Below, piece by piece: positions 18,357 through 32,000 of a DNA stretch of 41,876 nucleotides. Every line of letters begins with the position of its first letter. The stretch's first letter is position 1. This stretch comes from an uncultured Bacteroidales bacterium. Its GTDB lineage: Bacteria; Bacteroidota; Bacteroidia; Bacteroidales; Paludibacteraceae. The stretch covers positions 1 through 41,876 of the forward strand of contig CAIWCC010000225.1 of NCBI GenBank assembly GCA_903911085.1. Reading direction: 5' to 3'. The position numbers and the translations under genes were made by a program. The notes under the pieces are model-generated. The model had not been told where the DNA came from. It made no database searches and was given only the letters and a program-made list of their open reading frames with translations.

Positions 18357-21300
18357 TTAAAAGTTTAGTTTAACTGACAAAGTAAATCTGCGTGGAAGTG
18401 GATAGAACTGAAATGAACCACTGAAGTCGCCACCATAATAGTCTACAGATCCTTCGTTTTCGGGGTCACCAAGTTTATAACCCGGTGCAATGGTCAACAA
18501 ATTTGAACCTTGAAGTGCCAGGCGAGCTGAATTTAATCCCAACGATTTAAGCATTCTTCCACGCAATGTATAACCCAGTTCCATTGATTTAAGTTTCAAA
18601 TAACTCGCATCTACAATCCCATTGCTTGTTGCATTGGAAGCGCCCCAGTTTGCATATTTTGCATCTCTGTTTTCGGGCGACCATACATCGGTTTGTCCTT
18701 TGAGTAATATGTAAAAATCTCCAGGATCGTACGTCCACATTGGTGTCGTATAATTGCCAAATGATTTACTTACCTGACTTACCCCTTGTAACATAAAGTT
18801 AAAATCGAAGTTTTTATATTCTAAACCGGCAGAAAAACTGTAAGATTTGTTTGGGCGGTTAGTATATGCCGTTGCCACAGCATCTTTACCAGTAGTAGCA
18901 TCACCATTAAAATCTAACACTTTATCGCCTCCAATTATGAGATTGTTTTGACTTAAGGAATAATTTAATATTTCATCCATATTCTGATAATAACCAATAT
19001 TTTTACTACTATATGTTGCTCCAATTGGTTTACCTTCCGATTTCAAATAATCGAGTGTAAAAGCAGGATCATCCATCGAAGTGATACGGTTTTCGTTAAA
19101 GTTGTAGTTGGCTTTCAACCAATAGTTAAATGCTCCCACATGATTATTATAGCCCACCTCCAATTCATATCCATGTTTCTTGGTTGATCCTACATTCATT
19201 TTATTCATCGATTGACCAAAAATATCCGACACCGATCGTCTTGTCATCAAAATCCCATCGCGGTTTTCGTCAAACAAATCAATACTTCCTGTTAATGTGT
19301 TATTAAATAAGCCAATATCCAAGCCTAAAGATCTCTTTATCGAACGTTCCCAGCGTGCATTCACATTGGGCGCACTACCTTCTTTCAATGAATAAGTATT
19401 TGTTCTGGATTCGGCTGTTCCTATTGCATACGAACTCCAGTTTGTATATTCCGACAAATAAAGGAATCCATCTGTACCATCATAACCACCTTCACCATAA
19501 GAAAAACGCATTTTAAGGTTGTTGATTTGAGAAATTTTGTCTTTGATAAATGATTCCTTTGCAATGTTCCAACCCAAAGCAACAGCTGGAAAAACCCCAA
19601 AACGATTGGCTGGCGCAAACTGCTCCGAACCAGCTATACCAAGGTTTGCCTCAAAAAGATACCGGCTATCATAGTCGTAAGTTGCCCGTGCTACCCAGTT
19701 TTCTTCAAAGTGTGGAAAACTGGCTCCCGATTGGCTATTTCGTCTACTAAAAACGCCCAAAGCACTTACATTGTGTTTTCCAAACGAACGTGCGTAATCA
19801 ATTTGTGCACTGTATTTTAAACTTTTATTTGGCGAGCCGTATTGAGAAATGGTGGATTGATATGGCTTTTCAATCAATTTATAATTATCTTGTTGATCAT
19901 AAATGTAACGCAGCCACTCATAACTATTGCCCACAGGTTGATAAATATAGTATTCGCCATAATAAGCATATCCACCACCTCTCCAAGTCGATTCGTTATT
20001 ATAATTCAACGAAAGTTTTGCACTCAATCCCTTGGTAAGAAAGTCAAGTTTCTGAACTAGATTTATGTCGGTAGTAAATCGGTCTCTCATCGATTTCACT
20101 GTTCCTTGTTGGTTATGAATATAATCAATAGATGAACGATTGGAAGTGGGTAATAAACTACCAGAAAGACGTGAACTTATATCGGGATACAAATTGGAAG
20201 GGTGCTCCCTAACAAATTCTTCGGAATAAGTATATGGAGTCATATAAGGTGGCATTACCAGCATATTACTCAACACTTTAGCTGGCACGCCATAATCACC
20301 ACCATGACTATCGGTTCCTACATATCCACCACTCGAGAGTGATAGTGTTGTTGTTTTGCTCAAAGCAAAATCGAAATTCATTCGAAAATTAACACGGTCG
20401 TATTTGTACGATGGGTCATACAATGTTTGATTGTCTTTCACAATGTCGCCTTCATGCAAATAACTGAGTGTAAGGAAATACTTTGCATTGGCGGTTCCAC
20501 CACGAGCCGAAATGGAAGCCTGCGTATCCATTGTATAATCTTTTACATTATAATTCCAAGTGTCAATGTCTGGATAAATGTATGGCATATCTTGGGTGCG
20601 GTAATGCTCCAAAATATTGTCGCCCAATACCAAGTTATATGAATTTCTGTTGCGATACAAACTGTTACGTGCTACCAGCGCATTATAGGCATTATCCTGA
20701 ATACTACTTGTAGTTGCTTGTTTCATGGTTTGATCGTAAGTAACCGAGATTTCCATTTTACCTTCCTGACCACGTTTGGTAGTAATCAGAATAACACCAT
20801 TGGCACCTTTTACACCAAAAACCGCCGTGGCAGATGCATCTTTCAATACTGAAATAGTCTCTACTTCCGATGGATTTATATCATTCATACTACTTTCTAC
20901 CCCATCAACCAATACAAGTGGGGAGCTGCTACCCGTAAATGAAGACATACCACGAATATAAATTTTGGAATCATTAGATCCTGGCAAGCCGGTTTGTTGA
21001 ACTGTAATCATACCAGGAACCCGACCTGCAAGTGCATTGGAAACTGAAGTTACACCAGCTTTCATCAAATCGGCTCCTTTAACGGTTGAAATTGAACCCA
21101 CAACACTTTCTTTCTTTTGAACAGCATAACCCACTACTACAACTTCATCAAGTCCTCTGGCATCTTCTTCCAACATTATTTTGAAAGCTGTTTTTCCTTG
21201 TGTATTTATAGTCTGCATTTTGTATCCAATATAAGACACAATTATTGAAGCACTTGTAGTGGATACATTTAAAGTAAATCTGCCATTGATGTCTGTAACA

Positions 21301-21476
21301 GTTCCTGTTTTAGCATTTTGAACACGAACAGCTACACCTGGCAATGCTTCACCAGATTTACTGTCATTTACCACGCCACTTATTGTTTTGGTCTGGGCGG
21401 AGACTATTACAAATAATGAGAGAAATAGTAGCGTAAAAATTGTTCGAGGGAATTTCATGTTTTTGTTGATTTTCAT
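18357..21476 (-). CDS. SusC/RagA-like TonB-dependent outer-membrane transporter (first pair)
   Basis: This is the main oligosaccharide importer of the locus. The signal peptide runs to about residue 28 (LFLSLFVIVSAQ). A carboxypeptidase-D-like regulatory domain follows (ISGVVNDSKSGEALPGVAVRVQN to KIMLEE, about 32-105), with the linker LDEVVVVGYAVQKKESVVGSIS. Then comes the plug (VSNALAGRVPGMITVQQTGLPG, IYIRGMSSFTGSSSPLVLVDG, ISVLKDASATAVFGVKGANGVI) and a long barrel ending FTLSVKLNF. At 1039 residues it is typical. It is the first gene after a 523-nt gap with a consensus promoter, so it probably heads the SusC-D-C-D block. An alternative start at residue 7 (21458) would still leave a signal peptide. 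Confidence 0.95.
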   Translation of the reverse strand: MKINKNMKFPRTIFTLLFLSLFVIVSAQTKTISGVVNDSKSGEALPGVAVRVQNAKTGTVTDINGRFTLNVSTTSASIIVSYIGYKMQTINTQGKTAFKIMLEEDARGLDEVVVVGYAVQKKESVVGSISTVKGADLMKAGVTSVSNALAGRVPGMITVQQTGLPGSNDSKIYIRGMSSFTGSSSPLVLVDGVESSMNDINPSEVETISVLKDASATAVFGVKGANGVILITTKRGQEGKMEISVTYDQTMKQATTSSIQDNAYNALVARNSLYRNRNSYNLVLGDNILEHYRTQDMPYIYPDIDTWNYNVKDYTMDTQASISARGGTANAKYFLTLSYLHEGDIVKDNQTLYDPSYKYDRVNFRMNFDFALSKTTTLSLSSGGYVGTDSHGGDYGVPAKVLSNMLVMPPYMTPYTYSEEFVREHPSNLYPDISSRLSGSLLPTSNRSSIDYIHNQQGTVKSMRDRFTTDINLVQKLDFLTKGLSAKLSLNYNNESTWRGGGYAYYGEYYIYQPVGNSYEWLRYIYDQQDNYKLIEKPYQSTISQYGSPNKSLKYSAQIDYARSFGKHNVSALGVFSRRNSQSGASFPHFEENWVARATYDYDSRYLFEANLGIAGSEQFAPANRFGVFPAVALGWNIAKESFIKDKISQINNLKMRFSYGEGGYDGTDGFLYLSEYTNWSSYAIGTAESRTNTYSLKEGSAPNVNARWERSIKRSLGLDIGLFNNTLTGSIDLFDENRDGILMTRRSVSDIFGQSMNKMNVGSTKKHGYELEVGYNNHVGAFNYWLKANYNFNENRITSMDDPAFTLDYLKSEGKPIGATYSSKNIGYYQNMDEILNYSLSQNNLIIGGDKVLDFNGDATTGKDAVATAYTNRPNKSYSFSAGLEYKNFDFNFMLQGVSQVSKSFGNYTTPMWTYDPGDFYILLKGQTDVWSPENRDAKYANWGASNATSNGIVDASYLKLKSMELGYTLRGRMLKSLGLNSARLALQGSNLLTIAPGYKLGDPENEGSVDYYGGDFSGSFQFYPLPRRFTLSVKLNF

Positions 21477-21999
21477 TTTATAAGTATTATTAAAGTCGAA
21501 ATAATGCTGCTTTTTGAATTTCAGAAATTGTGTTTGTTACTTGATTCTTAGTTTTGATTTCGATGCAAAGATAATTGGGTATTTCATTAAAGAGGGTATA
21601 ACTTTTGTTTATTTCATTCCTAATTATTGTTGAACAAAATTTCAATATGAGTTTTATTAAGCTAATACACAAATAATCCAATAGTGAGCTTGTTCTGACT
21701 TATAATATTATTGTAAAATGATTGTTTCAAATGGTATAAGCAATTGACAAAATATGATGTCGTAAAATCTTTCATGAGTTTTATGCTTCTGTTTTTTTGA
21801 TTGACCTCGTCCAGTAAGTCGAAATGAAGTGAAAAAGGCGCACTCAAACACTTCATTTTTTGCGTCTTCTGAATGAGATGGTCCGTAGACAGGTGAGGTG
21901 TTATATTTGCTTACTTTTTTGCATCAAGCCCAAAAAGTGAGAGCATGGTTTGCCACGATTAAAATTGTACATTAAATTGTTCCAGCTACTTAATTCGTA
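21477..21999. other. 523-nt intergenic region between galM and the first SusC gene
   Basis: The region near the SusC gene holds the promoter described separately at 21566-21573 and a leader of roughly 80 nt. Further out I see AT-rich DNA with an open frame of 64 codons on the minus strand (21662-21856), which lacks recognisable motifs, and a weak ACTTTTT/AAAAAGT hairpin around 21910-21940. I see no RNA gene, riboswitch or intact regulator. A terminator for galM is expected here, but none is clear-cut. Confidence 0.5.
21566..21573 (-). promoter_or_regulatory. Bacteroidota -7 promoter element TATCTTTG upstream of SusC
   Basis: On the minus strand 21573-21566 reads TATCTTTG, an exact fit to the Bacteroidota consensus TAnnTTTG. 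Transcription would start about 7-10 nt downstream, giving an 80-nt leader before the SusC ATG at 21476. A -33 TTG element at the usual spacing is weak or absent, which would suit an activated promoter. This is the best promoter candidate in the window. Confidence 0.6.
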
Positions 22000-23058
22000 T
22001 TAATACTTAATTGACAATTTATAAATCGTCTTCGATTCATATTTTTCTGCAGGATTGAGAACGATGGTTGGGAAATGTGGATGATTAGGTGCATCCGCAA
22101 AATGCTGTGTTTCGAGGCAAAAGCCAGCATAGACATCGTAATACTTTCCTTTTTTCCCTTTTTCATTTTGAATATAGCCTGCTGTGTAAAGTTGTAAACC
22201 TGGTTCAGTGGTGAATACTTCGAGAGTCCGCCCGGATGTTGCATCCAGCGCAATGGCGGCTGGAATTGTAAAATCACTTGGATTTTTCAATACATAGTTT
22301 ACATTATAACCATAAGCGATTTCTGATATGCATTCTCCTAATTTTCGAAATTCTGTAAAATCATAACAGGTGTTTTTTAACGGCAAAATTCGTCCAGTTG
22401 GTATATATTGTACATCCGTTTCAGTAAATTCAAAACTATTGATTTTCAAAATTGTATCTAATGCATCACCATTGTTTTCGCCTTTCAGATTAAAATAGCT
22501 GTGATTTGTAAGATTTACTACCGTTGATTTATCTGTTTCGGCCTGATAATGGATAATTAGTTCATCATTTTTGGTAAAAGTATACGTTACAGTAACTCGC
22601 AGATTTCCCGGATAGTTTTCTTCTCCATCTGGGCTTAAATACCTGAAAACAACTCCGCAATTATCCTCATTTTCAAAGCTTTCACTATCCCAAATCACTT
22701 TATCAAACCCGCTTATTCCTCCATGATTGTGGTTTTGTACATCGTTAAGTGCCAATTGATATTCTTTTCCGTTCAATGAAAATCTACCATTTTTAATTCG
22801 GTTGGCAACACGCCCCACAATGCAACCCATATACGCCGGGTTATCCAGATAATCCTCAAAACTGTCTTTACCGAGTACAATATCAACCATTTTTCCATTA
22901 TCATCGGGCACTAACCAAGAAGTAATTATCCCTCCGTAATTTGTTATACTTACCGATTGGTTATTTACATTTGAAAGTGTATAAATAAATACTTCTTTCC
23001 CTTGTTTATTAATGCCCCATACGCTTTTTGTAACCTGCATAATAGATTTATTTTCCAA
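22000..23058 (-). CDS. galM: aldose 1-epimerase (galactose mutarotase)
   Basis: This enzyme interconverts alpha and beta anomers of galactose or glucose after glycan breakdown. There is no signal peptide, so it acts in the cytosol. Family motifs are the start ITNYGGIITSWLVPD, GRVANRIKNGRFSLNG, the catalytic-region NHNHGG (about residues 117-122), VNLTNHSYFNLKG, the GLQLYTAG stretch, and FCLETQHFADAPNHPHFP, which holds the glutamate expected as general base. Length 352 is typical. The ATG at 23058 overlaps the GH27 stop by 11 nt. An alternative ATG seven codons in (23040) starts just after that stop and fits family alignments equally well. Its place after GH27 fits release of galactose. Confidence 0.9.
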   Translation of the reverse strand: MENKSIMQVTKSVWGINKQGKEVFIYTLSNVNNQSVSITNYGGIITSWLVPDDNGKMVDIVLGKDSFEDYLDNPAYMGCIVGRVANRIKNGRFSLNGKEYQLALNDVQNHNHGGISGFDKVIWDSESFENEDNCGVVFRYLSPDGEENYPGNLRVTVTYTFTKNDELIIHYQAETDKSTVVNLTNHSYFNLKGENNGDALDTILKINSFEFTETDVQYIPTGRILPLKNTCYDFTEFRKLGECISEIAYGYNVNYVLKNPSDFTIPAAIALDATSGRTLEVFTTEPGLQLYTAGYIQNEKGKKGKYYDVYAGFCLETQHFADAPNHPHFPTIVLNPAEKYESKTIYKLSIKY

Positions 23059-26000
23059 TTCTTACAAGTACACAACCATGTGCCTCCACTTCGAAACTGT
23101 ATACATCTGTAAATGTTTCAACTGTTTTTTTCGTCCAAAGATTTCGAACCTTCAATTTGCCATTCAGCCCCAATTCTTTCCTCGAAACACTTATTTTCTG
23201 TGCTTTTCCATCATTCAAATTAAACATGGCCACATATTTTGCACCTGTTCCTGGTTGTTCGGACACCCAAATAACCAATCCGTTTTCGTTTCTGAGTTCC
23301 CGACGATGAATGGCTTTTTGGTTTACTGCAATTACTTCGGCATTGGTAATAAGTTTGGTTGTAACTGCATCATTCTCGGGCAAATATCCACCCAGAATTA
23401 ATGGTGATTTAAAAATGCACCAAAGTGTCATCAAGGTATATTTTTCGGTATCGGTAAAGCGCGAATATTCATCAGTAACTTCAGCAATGGTTTTGCCAAG
23501 TAACGATGCAATCCATGAATCACCGCCCGTTTTGCGAAGTTTACCAATTGGTATCATATCGGCATCGGGCCAACGTCCGGGCTCATCAAATTTATCCCAT
23601 TTGCGTAGTAGTTCAAACTGATGTTTCAAGTATTTCCATCCATCCCAGAAATCGCCAGAAATGCGCCATAAATTTGAGTTTTCGGAAAGATGATTTGCTT
23701 CTGCAACAGGCGATTCACCTGGTGAGAGGCTATAAACAATGGCACTTCCTGAATTGTCAATTGCTTTACGGACACCTTCTATTTCAGCTTTATGGTAGGG
23801 ATAGGACATATCGTCCACTTTTACAAAATCCACACCCCATGCTGCATATTGCTCATACACCGAATTGATATATTCCTGCGCCCCGGCTTTTGTCAAATCC
23901 ACCCCTTTCATTATTGGCGACCATTTACAAGTATCCTTGAGATTAGCCACCTCATTTGCAAAATAACTTGTGCCTTTTATCGGCGTACTTTTGGCAACTG
24001 CATTCCAGGGAATTCCACGCTGTACATGAATCCCTAATTTCAGTCCTTTGGCATGAATATAATCGGCCAATGCTTTGAAACCTACTCCGGCTTTTGCCGA
24101 AGGATATTTTACAGTATCAGGAATTAAACGTCCGTATTTATCAAGATTTTGTACTGGTCTATAAGTATTCGATTTAGCCGTATTAATTTCTTTTGGGTGA
24201 TACCAACCGGCATCGATAATCACATACTCCCAACCGTATTTTTTCAAGTTGGCTGCCATATAATCAGCAACGGCTTTTATTTGAGTTTCGTTGGCATCCA
24301 ACCCAAGACAATCCCAACTGTTCCAGCCCATTGGCGGTGTGGGAGTTAATGAGACTTTAGATAGTGCTTCATTTTTTGAATTTGCTCCGAATGTCAGAGA
24401 CAATGCTGCTAAAATTGTGATTAATCTGATTTTCATAAATTACTATTTTAATTCGATTGCTAATTTCTGACTATTAACCTCTATAAAAAATTTACCTTTT
24501 TCTAATATAGATTTTCCTGTTCCATCCACAAAACTTAAATCGCGTTTGGGGTCAATTCTGAAAATAAATGTGGATTCTTGTCCAGCTTTTATTTCCTTTT
24601 TTTCGAAGTATTTCAACTTCTTCATCGGCTGTGTTATAGAAGCTACAGGATCTGAAACATACCAAAAAACGGTTTCCTGACCATCAACATTGGTAGAATT
24701 TTTTATTTTTACTTCAATTGAAATAGTTTCATTTTCAGTAAAAGTCGTTTTAGAAGTTTTCAAATCATAATATACAAAATTGCTGTAGCTCAGCCCGTGC
24801 CCGAACCAAAACATCGGATCATTTTTCACATCCTGATACAATCCGTTCCAATCTTTCATAGAACTGCGGGCATTGGGGCGCATATTGTAATACATGGGAA
24901 TCTGCCCTGTTACTTTTGGGAATGTGATATCTAATCGGCCTGAAGGATTAAGTCTTCCTGAAATAATTCCTGCAAATGGATTTCCACCGAAATTTCCAGG
25001 TTGCCAAATTTCAAGAATTGCATCAGCAAGAGGTTCAAGTCGAGTAAGTTCCAATGGTCGTCCGTTGGAAAGGACCAGCACAATTGGTTTTCCCGCTTCT
25101 TTTAGTTTTGCAGCCAATTTTTCCTGAATTTCGGGTAAAGCAATAGACGCGCGCGAAGCATTTTCGCCACTCCAACCCCTTTTTTCGCCTAAACACAAAA
25201 TAATCACATCTGATTGAGCAGCAATATTTAGCGCATTTGCAAAATCAGACTCATCCGTTCCCTCAAAATCGCAACCTTTTGTATATGTAATTTCAGCTTT
25301 GTTTTTATACTCTTTTTGTAATCCATCAAATAAACCAATTGTATTTTCGGACTTTCCGTTGCATGTCCACGAACCCATAACATTTACCTGATCTTTCGCA
25401 ATCGGCCCAATGACTGCAATTTTTTTAATTTTATCTGATAATGGTAAAACAGTCTTCTCATTCTTGAGTAAAACCATAGATTCTTCGGCACATTTTTCAG
25501 CCAGTTTCTGACTTTCAGGTTGTAGGTAACGACTTGCTTCCGCAATATCGTCGACATAAGGATTATCAAACAATCCTAAACGGAACTTCACACGCAAAAT
25601 CCTACGAACAGCATCGTCAATTCGGCTCATTTGGACTTCCTTTTGCTTGATCTTTTCAGGCAAATATTTTACATAAATCTCATCGTTCATATCCATTTCT
25701 ACACCTGCATTTACTGCTTTCGCACCTGCATCGGCACTATCGCTAGCAAAACCTTGATCGATAAGTTGATATACCGCTTTCCAATCCGACACCACAAACC
25801 CATCGTGTTTCCACTTGTTTTTCAATACCTCGGTCAATGTAAAATAATTGGCAGAAGCAGGAACACCTGTAATATCGTTGAACGCACTCATAAGCGTTTG
25901 AGCACCAGCCTCCACACCAGCTTTATATGGCGGCATAAAGGTTTCCCAAAGTGTAAGCGGCGAAACATCGCTAGCATGATAATCGCGTCCTCCTTCAGAA

Positions 26001-29000
26001 AGGCTGTATCCAATATAATGTTTCAAACAAGCTGATATTGAATATTTGTCTGATAGTTTTTCGCCCTGATACCCTTTTACTGCCGCTACACTAAATTGCG
26101 AATTGCTGTAGGTATCTTCACCATAAGCTTCTGCCACTCGTCCCCAACGAGGATCGCGTGCCACATCAATCATAGGTGAGAAAGTCCATTTTATACCTGA
26201 TAAAGTAGCTTCTTTAGCTGCAATTTCGCAGGATTTCTTAGTCAAATCAGGATTCCACGTACAACCCTGCGCCAATGGAATGGGGAAAATTGTACGAAAA
26301 CCATGAATCACATCCATACCGAGTAAAACTGGTATTCCCAATCGGGATTCTTTCATGGCTTTACGCTGAATTTCGTTGGCAAAACCTGGATTGTTGCTGA
26401 AATTAATAAACGAACCTGTAAGGGGTGAATAATTTCGTTTATCTAGTTCGGCATTGCTTGCGTTATTATTTTGACCAATAACACGTTGCGTCATTTGCTC
26501 TAACTTTTCACTGAGTGTCATTCGTTTAAGCAAATCCTCTACCCTTTTTTCAATAGGTGCTGATGGATTTTCATACAATGGTTTTAACGATTGTGCAAAG
26601 GAATTTGAGAACAGAAAAATTGAAAGTATGTATATGATGGCTGTACGTTTCATGATCAATATTTTTTAGAAAATTACTTTATAAGTTTGAATAGTTCTGT
26701 TCCTGTCAATAAGAATGAACCAACGCCATATACTTCACTATTTTCGCGTTTGGTGGCTCCTGGAGCAGCTCCAATAGCTTGTGCCCAACCCAGTTTTCCA
26801 TCCACATCTATGGCACTTACCAAAGCTCTCCAACCTTTAAGGACAATAGGCATGTATTTTTTCTTATCCAAATATCCATGATTTATTCCCCAGGCAATGG
26901 CATAAGTCATAAAGCCAGTAGAACTTGTTTCGGGAACAGGAAAGGCATTGGGGTCGAGTAAACTGGCTGTCCAAAATCCATCTTTGCCTTGTAAGGTGGC
27001 AATTTTTGTAGTCATTTCTTTGAACGTTTGAATGTATTTTGCACGATAAGGATCATCTTTAGATGTATTTTCAATGATATTGGCCAAACCAGCTACAACC
27101 CAACCATTGCCACGTGCCCAGTAAACCTGTTTGCCGTTTTTTTCTTTTTTTCCTTTGAAATTGGTATCACGACAAAACAAACTGTCGGCTTTAACATACA
27201 AGGTATCGTATGTTACATCTAGCTCTTTTTCAGCGAATTTGTGGTACGAATCATCGCCTGTAATCTTCGATAAACTGTAATACACCGGTGGAGCCATAAA
27301 AATGGCATCGCACCAACTCCAACGATCCTGATTTCCTTTTACGTTCATCTGCAATGGCACTTGCGGTAGGTTTTTCATAATATATTGCAACCGCTCTACA
27401 GTTGGTGCAATCATTTCGGGTTGTTTGTATTTTTTGTAAAGTTCTAAATACATGCGGCTTACACAAATATCATCGCCAAAGAATATTTTTTTTGCTGGCT
27501 TCCACTTCAACTCTTCCCCAATTCCTTTCAAAAATTTCCAGTATTTATCGTCTTTACTTAGTTTTGCCCATTCAACCATGCCCACATAAAGAGCACCCTG
27601 CGTCCATTCATCTTTGGCATAAGAATCTTTCCATGTCGTTTGTCGTTTTACCGATTCTTCGAAAGTGGAAATTTGCCAATCGGCAACTTTTTTCAAGTTA
27701 TTTGTAATTTCATTTTTTGAAATTGCATAAGCTGGAATACTGCAAATTATTAGAAAAATTGCAATCGATTTTAATCTAAAGTTCATAATATATTTTATTG
27801 TTTGTTTGTTTGTTTGTTTCGGGTTCCGTGTTTCGTGTTTCGGGTTTCGGGTCTTTGTTCTTTATTCATTATTCATTATTCTATTTACTTCCATTCCGAA
27901 AGTGCACGACTAAATTTAGCTGAATTAATTTTAGAAGGAATAAATTTCGTGCAAACGGTTTGTTTATTATTGGGTTTCAGCACCATTTCAAATCCAAAAA
28001 GTGTTTTTCCTTCGTTCGGTGCGTCGTATAAGTTTGTTGAAATTGTACTCCATATTTTGAGTTGAATCGGAGTTGATGTTTCGAATTTCACAAGCATTTT
28101 TTTTCCATTTAATGTTAGTTCAACAGTATTATTCCCAGCAATTTTAACATGAGCTTCTGTCATGGTTGTCCAACGAATGGTATCGGTTTTCGCCAATGAT
28201 TCGATTTCGTCTTGTATCACCACATACTGTTTCTTGACAATAGCCACACCACGCTTCACATTTTTCAACTGATTTTCGTATACTTTCGACAAATCGGAAA
28301 TGGCGAACATGAAATTTGCATTAAAATTATATTTATCTATACCCGCTTTACCTTTTACGTTTTGATATTTGCCATTAACCGCTAATGTATTGTGTGCTAA
28401 ATTATTGTACCTAAACACATTCCATCGCGTCGACTCTTGTGTTAAACTCCAAAGATTAATGCCCTTCGACTCCAAAGAATTATAATTTTGCATACCAAAA
28501 TCAGATGCCCAACGCTCACCTTCGGCATCTAACACAAACGAGCCAATATCCATGTGTCCGTGACTAGAGCCCGCCGAACCGGTTTTAAATCCAAGGTAAA
28601 TGGCTTTTTTATTTGTCCACGAAGTTCGCATCATACAAACAGGAGTTTCACCTTTACCGCTAAAGCAATTGTTTTTGGGCGCAGTAATTTTAGCAAAATC
28701 AATGTCCTTACCCCAAATCATAAGTGCCGGAAGTGTTCGGTCGGTGGTAAATTGAGTAAATTTATCTACTTTCGCTTGAGTATCTGTTAATGGTAATCCA
28801 TTGCCATCAGTTAGCATCAAAAATCCGTCTTTTTCGAGATAGCTTTTTTCTACCCATAGTAAAGATGGATCGTTTAGTTGCGAAGCAAACCAAAATTGCG
28901 AAGCATTCAAAATAGAATTAGGAATACAATCCATATAATTGAAACTTTGCCCCGAAGTTCCAACCATGTGCTGAAGATAATAGGGAGTTTTAGAAAATCC

Positions 29001-32000
29001 AATAAAGTTTTTAATATTCAGACTATTAATTCCTACTTTTTGCAAAGCATCAAGCATAAAAATATTAAAAACAGTGCCATATTGCCAATACATATACCCT
29101 TCGGCAAAAGCACCATCAGGGTCGTAACTTTTCATCGGAATGGATATTGACAGCAAAGAGCGAAAAATCACTTTTTGAGCCAATTCAGGTTTTTTATCAG
29201 CTATAGCCAACGCACCATAAACTATTCCAGCATTACAAACCTGATTCCAATTACTTGGACCTTTGAAAATATCAGCATGCTTTGGGTCGAACGATGGTTC
29301 AATGGCTTTAGTAATCAAGGCTTGCTCAATTGAATTTCTGGATTCGGGTGAAAGTTCATCATACAACCAGTCGTAACCGATTGAAACTCCTAATGCCAAT
29401 TCAGCCACACCCAGAAAATGAGGAGGCTGCCAATCGCTAAAAGCTGATACAGCCAACAATTCTTTTTCAGCGCGTTGAGCATATTTTAAATCACCAGTTA
29501 TGCGGTATGAATATGATAAATAAAAAATCCGGCGCAATGCCTCACGACTCACATCGAGCAACCGAACACCTTCGAGTTTACGTTCCAACACCGATTTATA
29601 AAGCATAGCTTCCGATGCTTTTACAATTGTTTGATGCATTTTTGCCAAAGTTGGATTTAATGCAATAGACTGTTGGATAGACTTTTCCTCACCTTTTAGG
29701 AGTAAGATGCGAGGATGTTTAATATTAGTTAATTTTGATACGTAGTTATTTTCTGCCTTTAAAACAGAAAAAAATAGTGTTAGAAAAACGATTTTGAAAA
29801 ATGTCTTATTTGATTTCATTTCTTGTTTTTTAATTCAGTATAACAAATAAAAATTCTTGCATTATTGCCCCCAAAGACTCAACAATTTATCGTCATTTTC
29901 TACAAACAACTCATTTCCAGCAGGAACTAACTGAACGTTAACATTGGTAGTTGAACCAGCCGGCAATACAATTTCAAATCCGACCAAATAAGTTCCTGAA
30001 TTGGAGGCCTCATAACTGTTCGGCGCAACTGTCGACCATGTTTTCATTGTGACTCCTGTGTTAGGAGATGCAACTTTCAACGTAAGTTGCTGATTACCTT
30101 GTGTCAACAAAATAGATTGTGACGATTGCTGAATGGTTGGAACACCTTTGGTAAGCATATTCCAACGCAATATAGTGGATTTAGAGGGTAGATTCACAAT
30201 TTCGTCGCGAATTAACCCATATTTACTATTTACAATAGCCACTCCACGTTGCGCCGATACAACTTGCCCATTAAAAACTGGCGATAAATCGGCAACGGCA
30301 TACATAAAATTGGAATCTTGATCTGAATTTTTAGTTATGGTAGCTTTTGCAGATACAATTTGTTTGATACCATCAAATGCGAGTGTGTTGTGTGCCAGAT
30401 TATTGTACCTAAAAACCGTCCACCGGAACGAGCTTTGGCTCATATCCCACGGATTGCCATTGGCTTCTAGTTTGGTATAATCGTCTGCACCATAGTCCAT
30501 TGCCCAGCAAGTAGCCCCTACATCAAATAAAAACGACCCTACATCCATGTGCGAGTGCGAAGTAGTCATTGTACCACCCTTAAATGCCATAGAAATTGCG
30601 TCTACATAATTCCAACTTGTACGCATAAGCGCTATAGGCGCTTCTCCTGTTCCGAAAAATGATTTTTTAGTGGGCTCAGTGATAGAATTTGTATCAAAAT
30701 TCGATGCCCATATCAGCAACATAGGTATAAAGGCATCTAAATTGGAAATAGTTGCATTCAGATAGTTTTTTTCAATCCAAAGCAAAGTTGGATCGTTCAA
30801 CTTTTTTGCAAACCAAAACATTGGTGGCGAAACTGTAGTATTAAGCGGAGTATCACCATAGCTATAACAACCGCCCGACGAACCAATCATATTTTCGTAA
30901 TAATAAGGCGTTTTCATAAAATATGTTGTCAGTAACTGAGCATCGTATTTGTTGCCGTAAAGATGTTGTAAAGTGGCAATACCTACAACAGCAAACGAAG
31001 TCCCATAAATCCAATAACCATAACCTTCTGGATACGTTCCATCTGGTCCATAAGCTGCCAAAGCTGTCGGCATATAAGTGGTAGCACGACTTATTACTTT
31101 CTGACAATCACTTTCTTTTTCTAACGTAGCCACTGCTGCAGTCATAATTCCTGAATGACAAACAAGATTCCAATTACTGGTTGAATTTAGAAACACACTG
31201 TTATAAGATGAATTATATGACGGATCAATCCCTTTGGTACGAATTGTCGAAACAATTTTGGTTCTTGTTGAGTCGGGTAAGTTGTTGTACAACCAATCGT
31301 AACCAATTCCAATTCCAAGCGACATTTCAGCGACATCCAGAAAATGTGAAGGGTTCCAGTCGGAGAAACGGCATGCGGCATTTATTTCCTTGACAGCTCG
31401 ATCTTTGTACTTTTCTTGACCAGTTACACGATACATATAGGAAAGGTAAATAATACGGCGTTTCATTTCGCGTGATACTTCGAGCAAACGAACACCGGTA
31501 AGCACTCTTTCTTTGGGCGGAAGCGACATGAATTTATCGCATTCCGTAGAAATAAAATCGTGTACTTTTTTTTGCCATGAACCTGAAACCGAAATAGATG
31601 TTTTAATAGCTTGCTCTTCATCACTTCCCCAAAGAATACGGGGGTGATCGGGCATCATTTTTTCTGATATTGGTGGCGGAACTGGCTCTTTTTCTTTGCA
31701 AGAAACTAGTGTCAGATTTAAAAGCAAAGCTATAAGGAATAGAATATTTCTCATTTTAGTTGGTAAAATAAATTAAAATTTCCCCCAATTAGTAGGTGTA
31801 TCTGACAAAACAAGTTCAATTTTTCCACCATTAGCAATATCGGAATAAAGGAATGTAGATTTTGTCCACTCCTTTCCATTGATTTTACAAGATTGAATAT
31901 ACATTGCATTCTTTCCAATATTTTCTGCTAAAATAGTTACTTTTTTTGAGCCGACAAGTGTTAGTACTGTTTTGGCATATTTTGGTGCATTGAGATAGAA